Assembly (NCBI GenBank): GCA_964418695.1
Contig: CAYQMN010000003.1
Span: 173,552 to 237,551 of the forward strand
Direction: 5' to 3'
DNA from: Prado023 sp964418695
Lineage (GTDB): Bacteria; Actinomycetota; Actinomycetes; S36-B12; CAIYMF01
DNA length: 64,000 nt
Both the position numbers and the translations under genes were made by a program. Shown in pieces: positions 29,968 through 39,131 of the stretch. Within the stretch, counting starts at the first letter, position 1, and each line of letters starts with the position of its first letter. The notes under the pieces were generated by a model, which was not told where the DNA came from, did not search any database, and worked only from the letters and a program-made list of their open reading frames with translations.

Positions 29968-30171
29968 CATTCCTCGCGCTGCGCACGTTGTGCTTGTGGG
30001 TGCTTGTGCTGCGGGACTCGGTGGGGGCCGGCCCTTCGGGCTCGCCCCCACCTCATTCCTCGCGCTGCACACGCTGTGCTTGTGGGTGCTTGCGCTGCGG
30101 GACTCGGTGGGGGCCGGCCCTTCGGGCTCGCCCCCACCTCATTCCTCGCGCTGCACACGCTGTGTAACAAG
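29968..30171. repeat. 86-bp tandem repeat upstream of PTS EIIC, about 2.4 units
   Basis: CATTCCTCGCGCTGC begins units at 29968, 30054 and 30140 (the last partial), exactly 86 bp apart and nearly identical. Each full unit contains the hairpin GTGGGGGCCGGCCC/GGGCTCGCCCCCAC around TTC. The block sits between the ptsI terminator and the EIIC gene, in the probable leader or promoter region. Confidence 0.88.
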
Positions 30172-30252
30172 AGTCGATACCCGTCACAGGTGTACGTTCA
30201 CCGCATCCGGGGCGGTCCCGGGGCAAATCGGACATCCTCGAGGGGGGCACCT

Positions 30253-31509
<1,257 letters not shown>

Positions 31510-31526
31510 CGGATCTGTCCCATGCA

Positions 31527-31558
31527 GAAGGCCGTCCCGGTTCGCCGGGGCGGCCTTC
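31527..31558. terminator. Bidirectional-type hairpin between EIIC and purC
   Basis: GAAGGCCGTCCCGG pairs with CCGGGGCGGCCTTC around the stable tetraloop TTCG. It lies between two convergent genes and could end transcription from both sides. Confidence 0.75.
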
Positions 31559-31608
31559 GCGTGTGCCGGGGCGGAGCTCGCGTGGGTGGGGCGATCGCGG
31601 CGCGGCGC

Positions 31609-32916
31609 TCAGCGCCAGCGGCGGCCGGTCAGCTGCTCGTAGGCCGCCACGTAGCGCGCCCGGGTCTGCTCGACCACCTCATCGGGCAGCGGCGGCGGGG
31701 CCTCGCCCGAGGCCCGGTCCCAGCCCGAGGCGGGCGAGGTCAGCCAGTCGCGGACGAACTGCTTGTCGTACGACGGCTGGCCGCCAGGGGTGCCCGGCCG
31801 CCAGCTGTCGGCGGGCCAGAACCGCGACGAGTCGGGGGTGAGCACCTCGTCGGCCAGGACGATCGGCGCGTCCTCGTCGCCGCGGGCGCGGCCGAACTCG
31901 AGCTTAGTGTCGGCCAGCACGATCCCGCGGTGCCCGGCGATCCGCTCGGCCAGGGCGTACACCGCCAACGTCAGCGCGCGCAGCCGCTCCGCGTCGGAGG
32001 CGCCGACGATGTCCACGACCGCGTCGAAGTCGACGTTCTCGTCGTGGTCGCCCAGCGCCGCCTTGGTGGCCGGGGTGAAGATCGGCTGCGGCAGCCGGGA
32101 GCCGTCGACCAGGCCGGCGGGCAGGGCGATCCCGCAGACAGATCCCGTCTCCCGGTACTCCACCAGGCCCGATCCGGTCAGGAACCCACGTGCCACGCAC
32201 TCGACGGGCAGCATGTCCAGCGGCCGGCAGACCATGGCCCGGGCGGCCACCGAGGGCGGCGCGTCCTGGCCGGTGACGACATGGTTGTCCACGAGCCCGG
32301 CCACCTGGCCGAACCACCACAGGCTGAGCTGGGTGAGGATCGCGCCCTTGTCCGGGATCGGCGTGGGCAGCACCCAGTCGTAGGCCGAGATCCGGTCGGA
32401 GGCGACGAAGAGCAGCTGACCGTCGGGAGTCTCGAACAGGTCGCGCACCTTGCCCGAGTACACCCCGCGGTAGCCCTCGGGCAGGCCGAGGTCCCCGGCG
32501 GTGACGCGATGCACGGCAGGCGCGGGGTCCACGAGCCGGAAGCGCAGCCACACAAGCTCGGTGTCGTCGGCCATCGGCGGACGGCCCTCGGCGCGCCAGT
32601 ACCGGTCGTGGCCGGCCCGCCAATCGGCGATGCACACGGCGCCCTCTCCCTCGGCCTCGACCATCGCCCAGGACACCTCGCCGGTGCGCACCCGCCGGAC
32701 CTCGGTGATCTCGACCGTTCCGTGACGGACCCCCGCCTCGTCGGTGAGCGCGAGCCGCTCCCCGACGTGCTCGATCGGCTCGTCCGCCTCCGCGTACTCC
32801 TCGACGAGACCGAACGTGGCCACCTTGGTCCCCGCCAGCACCAGGCCGATCAGATCCATTCCGAACACCGTGCCGAACTCCATGCCGCGCAGGCCGTCCA
32901 CGATGGGGAAGCTCAC
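31609..32916 (-). CDS. purC: ASCH domain fused to SAICAR synthetase (PurC)
   Basis: The product is 435 aa. Residues about 1-125 form an ASCH domain: GLVLAGTKVATFGLVEEYAE, VGERLALTDEAG, EITEVRRV, and VEAEGEG then WRAGHDRYW. From about residue 135 a complete PurC follows: YRGVYSGKVRDLFE, ISAYDWVLPTPIPDKG, ECVARGFLTGSG, LADTKLEFGRA and RFWPADSW. PurC joins CAIR and aspartate to give SAICAR. The GTG start at 32916 overlaps the purB stop by 4 nt. There is no stop or gap between the two parts. ASCH domains are RNA-linked, and one member, YqfB, hydrolyses N4-acetylcytidine; the role here is unknown. Confidence 0.9.
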   Translation of the reverse strand: MSFPIVDGLRGMEFGTVFGMDLIGLVLAGTKVATFGLVEEYAEADEPIEHVGERLALTDEAGVRHGTVEITEVRRVRTGEVSWAMVEAEGEGAVCIADWRAGHDRYWRAEGRPPMADDTELVWLRFRLVDPAPAVHRVTAGDLGLPEGYRGVYSGKVRDLFETPDGQLLFVASDRISAYDWVLPTPIPDKGAILTQLSLWWFGQVAGLVDNHVVTGQDAPPSVAARAMVCRPLDMLPVECVARGFLTGSGLVEYRETGSVCGIALPAGLVDGSRLPQPIFTPATKAALGDHDENVDFDAVVDIVGASDAERLRALTLAVYALAERIAGHRGIVLADTKLEFGRARGDEDAPIVLADEVLTPDSSRFWPADSWRPGTPGGQPSYDKQFVRDWLTSPASGWDRASGEAPPPLPDEVVEQTRARYVAAYEQLTGRRWR

Positions 32917-34349
32917 AGGATCGCCCCCGGCACGTAGGCCGCGGCCTGCGGATGCTCGGCGAGGACCTCGCCGACCCGGGCGACCACCTGGGCGACCTGG
33001 TCGCGAGCCGCCCCGGTGAAATCGATCGGCTCGGCGACCAGGGCAGCCAGGGCGGCACGGTCCAGTCCGAGCCGGGAGTCGCCGGCCAGCCGGTCGAACA
33101 GGTCGTTGGCCTGCTGGCCGCGGCGCATGTCCAGCGCGACCGCGACCGCGTGCTCCTTGATCGCCTCGTGCGCGGCCTCGCGGCCGACCCCGGCGCGCAC
33201 CGCGGCCATCAGCACCTTCGTGGTCGCCAGGAACGGCAGGTAGCGCCGCAGCTCCGCGTCGATCACCGCCGGGAACGCGCCGAACTCGTCCAGCACGGTC
33301 AGGAACGTCTCGAACAGCCCGTCGATGGCGAAGAAGGCGTCGGGCAGCGCGATCCGGCGGACCACCGAGCAGAACACGTCGCCCTCGTTCCACTGCGCGC
33401 CGGACAGCTCGGCGGCCATGGAGGCGTAGCCGCGCAGGATCACCGCCAGCCCGTTGACCCGCTCGCAGGAGCGCGAGTTCATCTTGTGCGGCATCGCCGA
33501 GGAGCCGACCTGCCCCTCCTTGAACCCCTCGGTGACCAGCTCGTTGCCGGCCATCAGCCGGATCGTGGTGGCCAAGCTCGACGGGCCCGCGGCCACCTGC
33601 ACGAGGGCCGAGAGCACGTCGTGGTCCAGGCTGCGCGGGTACACCTGCCCCACCGAGGTGAGGACCTGGGAGAAGCCCAGGTGCGCGGCCACCCGGCGCT
33701 CGAGCTCGGCCAGGCGCGCCGCGTCGCCGTCGAGCAGGTCGAGCATGTCCTGGGCGGTGCCGACCGGGCCCTTGATCCCGCGCAGGGGGTAGCGGGCGAG
33801 CAGCTCCTCGACCCGGTCCAGGGCGACCAGCAGCTCCTGCGCCGCGCTCGCGAACCGCTTGCCCAGGGTGGTGGTCTGGGCGGGCACGTTGTGGCTGCGG
33901 CCGGTCAGCGGCTGGTCGGTGTGCTGGGCGGCCAGGTCGGCCAGCCGGTGCAGGGCCGCCACCATCCGGTCGCGGACCAGCTCCAGCGAGCGACGCACCT
34001 GCAGCTGCTCGACGTTCTCTGTCAGGTCGCGCGAGGTCATGCCCTTGTGGATGTGCTCGGTGCCCGCCAGGTCGGCGAACTCCTCGATCCGGGCCTTGAC
34101 GTCGTGCCGGGTCACCCGCTCCCGGGCAGCGATCGAGGCGAGGTCCACCTGGTCGCGGACCGCCTCGTACGCGGCGACGGTGCCGTCGGGCACCGGGATG
34201 TCGAGTTCGGACTGGGCCCGCAGCACGGCGATCCACAGGTCGCGCTCCAGGCGGACCTTCTCCTCGGGCGACCAGATCTGGACCATCGAGGCCGACGCGT
34301 ACCGCTGAGCCAGGACGTTGGGGATCACAGGGGCTGACACGCCGGACAT
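32913..34349 (-). CDS. purB: Adenylosuccinate lyase
   Basis: The product is 478 aa. It starts VIPNVLAQRYASASMVQIWS. The fumarase/aspartase-type signature is GSSAMPHKMNSRSCERVNGL near 300. The conserved H-containing regions TEHIHKGMTSRDLTENVEQL and LTGRSHNVPAQTTTLGKRF are present. It cleaves SAICAR and adenylosuccinate to fumarate plus AICAR or AMP. The gene is coupled to ASCH-purC by a GTGA overlap. purD lies upstream after a repeat-bearing gap. Confidence 0.97.
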   Translation of the reverse strand: MSGVSAPVIPNVLAQRYASASMVQIWSPEEKVRLERDLWIAVLRAQSELDIPVPDGTVAAYEAVRDQVDLASIAARERVTRHDVKARIEEFADLAGTEHIHKGMTSRDLTENVEQLQVRRSLELVRDRMVAALHRLADLAAQHTDQPLTGRSHNVPAQTTTLGKRFASAAQELLVALDRVEELLARYPLRGIKGPVGTAQDMLDLLDGDAARLAELERRVAAHLGFSQVLTSVGQVYPRSLDHDVLSALVQVAAGPSSLATTIRLMAGNELVTEGFKEGQVGSSAMPHKMNSRSCERVNGLAVILRGYASMAAELSGAQWNEGDVFCSVVRRIALPDAFFAIDGLFETFLTVLDEFGAFPAVIDAELRRYLPFLATTKVLMAAVRAGVGREAAHEAIKEHAVAVALDMRRGQQANDLFDRLAGDSRLGLDRAALAALVAEPIDFTGAARDQVAQVVARVGEVLAEHPQAAAYVPGAIL

Positions 34350-34389
34350 TCTCCCCGACGCGTCGGGGGCCGTGCGGCCACCCGGCGAG

Positions 34390-34458
34390 ACTCCGTGGTC
34401 AGGATCCGACAGACAGCGGTCGAGATCCGACACCGGTGTCGGATTCTGACCACGGAGT
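34390..34458. repeat. 69-bp inverted repeat (element C) upstream of purB
   Basis: The 22-bp arms start ACTCCGTGGTCAG and end CTGACCACGGAGT, with one mismatch. The loop contains another ATCCGACA word, so an alternative hairpin with the right arm is possible. It lies in the purD-purB gap, about 40 bp from the purB start. Confidence 0.8.
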
Positions 34459-34464
34459 TGGGAG

Positions 34465-34579
34465 ACGTAGGGGTGAGGGGGAGGGGGAGGGAGGGGCAGG
34501 GTCGCGGGTGAGGGGGATTGCGGGGAGGCGAGGGCGGCGGGGCGGCGAACCAGGTGGGGGGATTGCGGAGAGAGGTGGG
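34465..34579. repeat. G-rich purine tract downstream of purD
   Basis: The plus strand has runs such as GGGGGAGGGGGAGGGAGGGG and nearly no C runs. It begins right at the 3' end of purD and resembles the tract at 8580-8735. No gene is seen. Confidence 0.7.
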
Positions 34580-35920
34580 TCAGGGGGTGGGGATGCGGCC
34601 CTCGGCGGCGGCCTGGGCGATGTCCGTGCGGTGCTGGCCGTCGGGCAGCGAGATCCCGCCGAGCAGCGCGTAGGCGCGCGCGCGGGCCTGGCCGAGATCC
34701 TCGCCGCGGGCGGTGGCGCACAGCACCCGGCCACCGCTGGCCAGCAGCCGGCCGTCGCCGTCGCGGCTGGTGCCGGCGTGCACGACCCACGCCGAGGCAG
34801 ACCCCCCGGGCGGCTCGCCCGTGGACCGCCCGGTCGGCTCACCGGCGGGCGCGGAGTCGGCGGCGGGCGATGCGCTCGGGACGCCGGTCAGCTCGCCCCC
34901 GGTCCGGGCGGCCGCGGGGTAGCCGGGCGCGGCCAGGACGACCGTGACCGCCGCGCCGGGGTGCCACTGCAGGTCGGGGAGGTCGACGAGCGTGCCGCGG
35001 GCCGCTGCTCGCAGCACCCCGGCCAGCGGAGTGCGCAGCAGGGCCAGGACGACCTGGGTCTCCGGGTCGCCGAACCGGGCGTTGAACTCCACGACGCGCA
35101 GGCCCCGACTGGTGAGCGCGAGGCCCGCGTAGAGCAGACCGGCGAACGGCTCCCCGCGCTCGCGCATCACGTCGATGGTGGGCTGGACCACCCGGGTCAT
35201 CACCTCGTCCACCAGACCCGCCGGCGCCCAGGGCAGCGGTGCGTAGGCGCCCATCCCGCCGGTGTTCGGGCCGGTGTCGCCGTCGCCGAGGCGCTTGAAG
35301 TCCTGGGCCGGCACCAGCGGCACGGCGGTCACCCCGTCGGTGATGGCGAACAGGGAGACCTCCGGCCCGTCGAGGTACTCCTCGACGACGACCATCGCCC
35401 CGGGGCGGGCCAGACACGCCCGCGCGTGGGCGATCGCAGCGTCCCGGTCGTCGGTGACCACGACCCCCTTGCCCGCGGCGAGCCCGTCTTCCTTGACCAC
35501 GTAGGGCGCGCCGAACTGGTCGAGCGCGGCGGCCACCTCGTCGACCGTCGTGCAGACGTGCGCGAGTGCGGTCGGCACGCCGGCCTGCGCCATCACCTGC
35601 TTGGCGAACGCCTTCGAGCCTTCCAGCTGGGCGGCGCGCGCCGACGGCCCGAAGCAGTCGATCCCGGCCTCGCGCACGGCGTCGGCGACCCCGGCCACCA
35701 GCGGCGCCTCCGGCCCGACCACCACCAGGTCGACGCCCAGCTCGGTCGCCAGCGCGGTCACGGCCTGCGGGTCGCTGGCGTCCACCGGGCGGTTCGTGCC
35801 GACCTGCGCGGTGCCCGGGTTGCCCGGCGCCACGGTCAGCGCCTCGACATGCGGATCGGCGGCCAGGGCCAGGGCCAGGGCGTGCTCGCGCCCACCGGAC
35901 CCGAGGAGCAGGATCTTCAC
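34580..35920 (-). CDS. purD: Phosphoribosylamine-glycine ligase (GARS)
   Basis: The product is 446 aa. The N domain has MKILLLGSGGREHALALALA. The ATP-grasp region includes YVVKEDGLAAGKGVVVTDD near 155 and EEYLDGPEVSLFAITDG. The GGMGAYAP motif and VEFNARFGDPETQ near 284 are conserved. It makes GAR from phosphoribosylamine and glycine. A Pro/Ser/Gly-rich stretch of about 30 aa near residue 360 is an extra low-complexity insertion in the C-terminal domain. It lies on the same strand as purB and purC. Confidence 0.96.
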   Translation of the reverse strand: MKILLLGSGGREHALALALAADPHVEALTVAPGNPGTAQVGTNRPVDASDPQAVTALATELGVDLVVVGPEAPLVAGVADAVREAGIDCFGPSARAAQLEGSKAFAKQVMAQAGVPTALAHVCTTVDEVAAALDQFGAPYVVKEDGLAAGKGVVVTDDRDAAIAHARACLARPGAMVVVEEYLDGPEVSLFAITDGVTAVPLVPAQDFKRLGDGDTGPNTGGMGAYAPLPWAPAGLVDEVMTRVVQPTIDVMRERGEPFAGLLYAGLALTSRGLRVVEFNARFGDPETQVVLALLRTPLAGVLRAAARGTLVDLPDLQWHPGAAVTVVLAAPGYPAAARTGGELTGVPSASPAADSAPAGEPTGRSTGEPPGGSASAWVVHAGTSRDGDGRLLASGGRVLCATARGEDLGQARARAYALLGGISLPDGQHRTDIAQAAAEGRIPTP

Positions 35921-36099
35921 GCCGAGGAGGCTACCGGCGCCACCGGGTCCGCCCCCCGCCGGTCGTGCCTGGCGGGTGCAAGCCAGCCAGCTCCGGCGCC
36001 GGTCGAGCCGGTCCAGACCGATCCGGCTGGAGACTCCCAGCGCGGGTCACCGTTGCGGACCAGCTCGACCAGCTCGGTCCAACCCACCCCAGCCGTGCG

Positions 36100-37416
36100 T
36101 CAGCCCTCGTAGAACTCGTCCACCTCGGTGAGAACCTCGTCGAGGATCGCCAGGCCTGCGCGGGCCTCGTCGTCGGTGACGGTGCACGGTGGCACGACGT
36201 GCAGCCGATTGAAGTTCACGAACGGGAGCAGTCCCCGCCGGCGGCACCCGGCGGCCAGCGCCGACGTCGCCGGTGAGCTGCCGCCGTAGGGGGCGAGCAT
36301 CGCGCGGGTCGCTTGGTCGCGGACCAGGTCCAGCGCCCAGAACACCCCGAGCCCGCGCACTTCGCCGATCACCGGATGCCGGTCCGCGAGGTCGGCCAGC
36401 CCGGGGCCGAGAACATCCCGGCCGATCCGGGCAGCGTTCTCGACGATGCCCTCGTCGCGCATCGCGGTGATGCTGGCCACGATGGACGCGGCGGCCAGCG
36501 GATGCCCGGAGTAAGTCAGCCCGCCCGGGAACACGCGATCCTCGAAGGTGGCCGCGATGGGCGCGGAGATGATGACCCCGCCCACCGGCACGTACCCGGA
36601 GTTCGAGCCCTTGGCGAACGTGACGAGGTCCGGGACCACGTCGAAGTGCTCGAACGCGAACCACGCGCCGGTCCGGCCGAACCCGGCCATCACCTCGTCG
36701 AGGATGAGCACGATCCCGTGCTCGTCGCACAGCGCCCGGACACCGGCCAGGTAGCCCGGCGGCGGGACGAGGACGCCGGCGGTGCCCACGATCGTCTCGA
36801 CCAGGATCGCCGCGATCGTGTCCGGCCCCTCGAACCGGATGACGTCGGCCAGGTGCTCCAACGCGCGCTGGCTCTCCTGGTGCGGGGAGTCCGACCAGAA
36901 GTGCGAGCGGTACGGGTACGGGCCGAAGAAGTGGACGTGCCCCTCGGCGTGCTCGTTGGGCCAGCGGCGCGGGTCGCCGGTGGCCTGGATCGCCGCGCCC
37001 GTGTTGCCGTGGTAGCTGCGGTAGAAGCTCAGGACCTTGCGCCGCCCGGTGTGCAGCCGGGCCATGCGGATCGCGTTCTCGTTCGCGTCGGCCCCCCCGT
37101 TGGTGAAGAAGATCTTGTCCATGCCGTCGGGGGCCAGCTCGGCGATCAGCCGGGCCGCCTCCGAGCGGGTGGCGTTCGCGTGCTGCGGGGCGACCGTGGC
37201 CAGGACCGAGGCCTGTTGCTGGATCGCTGCGATCACCTTCGGATGCTGGTGGCCGATGTTGGCGTTGACCAGCTGGCTGGCGAAGTCCAGGTAGCGCCGG
37301 CCCTCGAAGTCCCAGACGTAGCTGCCCTTGCCGGTCGCCAGGGCCAGTGGGTCCAGACCGGCCTGCGCGGACCAGGAGTGGAAGACGTGCGCCCGGTCCA
37401 GCTCGACGGCGCGCAC
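36100..37416 (-). CDS. Class III (omega-type) aminotransferase; probable N-terminal frameshift
   Basis: The 438-aa frame from GTG 37416 holds an intact fold-type I class III aminotransferase: FFTNGGADANENAIRMARLH, YRSYHGNTGAAIQATGDPRR, LILDEVMAGFGRTG with the PLP-contacting Asp, and TFAKGSNSGYVPVGGVI with the PLP Lys. The donor is not readable; beta-alanine/GABA-like amines are typical. A strong Shine-Dalgarno (AGGGGG) and ATG at 37499 are out of frame by one base. The missing base lies in the middle unit of a 15-bp tandem repeat (37438-37481), so the natural N-terminus probably begins at 37499. It follows pntB on the same strand. Confidence 0.82.
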   Translation of the reverse strand: MRAVELDRAHVFHSWSAQAGLDPLALATGKGSYVWDFEGRRYLDFASQLVNANIGHQHPKVIAAIQQQASVLATVAPQHANATRSEAARLIAELAPDGMDKIFFTNGGADANENAIRMARLHTGRRKVLSFYRSYHGNTGAAIQATGDPRRWPNEHAEGHVHFFGPYPYRSHFWSDSPHQESQRALEHLADVIRFEGPDTIAAILVETIVGTAGVLVPPPGYLAGVRALCDEHGIVLILDEVMAGFGRTGAWFAFEHFDVVPDLVTFAKGSNSGYVPVGGVIISAPIAATFEDRVFPGGLTYSGHPLAAASIVASITAMRDEGIVENAARIGRDVLGPGLADLADRHPVIGEVRGLGVFWALDLVRDQATRAMLAPYGGSSPATSALAAGCRRRGLLPFVNFNRLHVVPPCTVTDDEARAGLAILDEVLTEVDEFYEG

Positions 37417-37437
37417 CCCGGCGGCCGGGTCGGCGGC

Positions 37438-37481
37438 GGGCAGGGAGGTGGCGGGCAGGATGTGGCGGGCAGGGAGGTGGC
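37438..37481. repeat. 15-bp tandem repeat with a 14-bp middle unit
   Basis: Units GGGCAGGGAGGTGGC at 37438-37452 and 37467-37481 flank the variant GGGCAGGATGTGGC at 37453-37466. Read on the minus strand, units 1 and 3 both encode ATSLPA but in different frames, because the middle unit lacks one base. Confidence 0.9.
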
Positions 37482-37694
37482 GGGCGGCAGCTCGGACATG
37501 GGGACCCCCTGGCGGATCGCGGCGGGCCCCCACCGTACCGAGTCGCCCACTGCGAACGGTCTCGCCCAGGCCGGCTCGATCGGGGCGACCCCGCCGGCTC
37601 CATCGAGCTCCGGCTGGCCGGTACGCCCCGCTCGCCGCGTCCGCCCCCGTCCCGTCTCCCGCCCCGGCCCCCGCCCTGTCTCCCGCCTCGGCCT

Positions 37695-39131
37695 CTACAG
37701 CGCCTTGATGATGTCCTCGACCCGGTCCTTCGCGTCGCCGAAGAGCATCTGGGTGTTCTCCTTGAAGAACAGCGGGTTCTGCACGCCGGCGTATCCGGTC
37801 GCCATGGAGCGCTTGAACACGATGACGTCCTTGGCGTCCCACACGTGCAGCACGGGCATGCCGGCGATCGGGCTGCCGGGCTCGTCGATGGCGGCCGGGT
37901 TCACCGTGTCGTTGGCGCCGATCACCAGCACCACGTCGGTCGCGGGGAAGTCGTCGTTGATCTCGTCCATCTCCAGGACGATGTCGTAGGGCACCTTCGC
38001 CTCGGCCAGCAGCACGTTCATGTGCCCGGGCAGTCGGCCCGCGACCGGGTGGATGCCGAACCGCACGTCCACACCGCGCTCGCGCAGCTTGCGGGTCAGC
38101 TCGGCGACCGGGTACTGCGCCTGGGCCACCGCCATGCCGTAGCCGGGCGTGATGACCACGGAGTGCGCGTCGGCGAGCAGCTCGGCGGCGCCCTCGGCGA
38201 TGACCTCGCGATGGTCGCCGTAGTCGGTGTCGCCCGACGAGGTGCCCGCCTCGACGCCGAACCCGCCGGCGATCACCGAGACGAACGAGCGGTTCATCGC
38301 CCGGCACATGATGTAGCTCAGGTACGCACCGGACGAGCCGACCAGCGCGCCGGTGATGATGAGCAGGTCGTTGCTGAGCAGGAAGCCAGCAGCAGCGGCC
38401 GCCCAGCCGGAGTAGCTGTTGAGCATCGAGACCACGACCGGCATGTCGCCGCCGCCGATGGACGCCACGAGGTGCCAGCCGAGGAACAGGGCCATTGCCG
38501 TCATCACGGTCAGCAACAGCACCCGCAGCGCGGTGTCGTCGTGCGGGGTGAGCACGTAGAGCACCGTCATCGCGAAGAACGCCACGATGATCCCGAGGTT
38601 GATCGCGTTGTGCGCCGGCAGCATCAGCGGCGCGGACTTGATCTTCGCCGAGAGCTTCAGGTAGGCGACGATCGAGCCGGTCAGCGTGACCGCGCCGATG
38701 AACACGCCGACGAAGACCTCGGCGTCGTGGATGCCGGGGTAGGCGACGTCGTGCTCGAACGCGCTGTTCCAGCCGACCAGCACCGCCGCCAGGCCGACGA
38801 AGCTGTGCAGCATCGCGATCAGCTCGGGCATGCCGGTCATCTCGACGCTGCGCGCCCGGGCGATGCCGATCGTCGCGCCGATCCCCATCGCCACGACGAT
38901 GAGCAGCAGGCCCACGGCGCCGGTGCCGGGAGTCTCCAGCAGGCCACCGGCCACCGAGACGCCGAACGTCGCGGCCAGGACCGTGAACAGCAACGCGATG
39001 CCCATGCCGAGGATGCCGTAGCGGTTGCCCATGCGGGCGGACTCGTGCCGGCTCAGCCCGGCCAGGGCGAGGATGAACAGCAGGCCCGCGACGATGTACG
39101 AGCCCTGCACCAGGGTCAGAGGAATGCTCAT
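37695..39131 (-). CDS. pntB: NAD(P) transhydrogenase subunit beta
   Basis: The product is 478 aa. About nine membrane helices (1-260) are followed by the soluble NADP-binding domain with VVITPGYGMAVAQAQYPVAE, IHPVAGRLPGHMNVLLAEA and VLVIGANDTVNPAA. Together with PntA it couples proton flow to hydride transfer from NADH to NADP+. The ATG overlaps the pntA stop by one base (TGATG), so translation is coupled. Confidence 0.97.
   Translation of the reverse strand: MSIPLTLVQGSYIVAGLLFILALAGLSRHESARMGNRYGILGMGIALLFTVLAATFGVSVAGGLLETPGTGAVGLLLIVVAMGIGATIGIARARSVEMTGMPELIAMLHSFVGLAAVLVGWNSAFEHDVAYPGIHDAEVFVGVFIGAVTLTGSIVAYLKLSAKIKSAPLMLPAHNAINLGIIVAFFAMTVLYVLTPHDDTALRVLLLTVMTAMALFLGWHLVASIGGGDMPVVVSMLNSYSGWAAAAAGFLLSNDLLIITGALVGSSGAYLSYIMCRAMNRSFVSVIAGGFGVEAGTSSGDTDYGDHREVIAEGAAELLADAHSVVITPGYGMAVAQAQYPVAELTRKLRERGVDVRFGIHPVAGRLPGHMNVLLAEAKVPYDIVLEMDEINDDFPATDVVLVIGANDTVNPAAIDEPGSPIAGMPVLHVWDAKDVIVFKRSMATGYAGVQNPLFFKENTQMLFGDAKDRVEDIIKAL

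Noticed and set aside
31609..34236. A longer purC frame running back through purB
   Set aside because: The frame is open only because of high GC. GTG 32916 overlapping the purB stop is the natural coupled start, and upstream translation is shadow sequence of purB.
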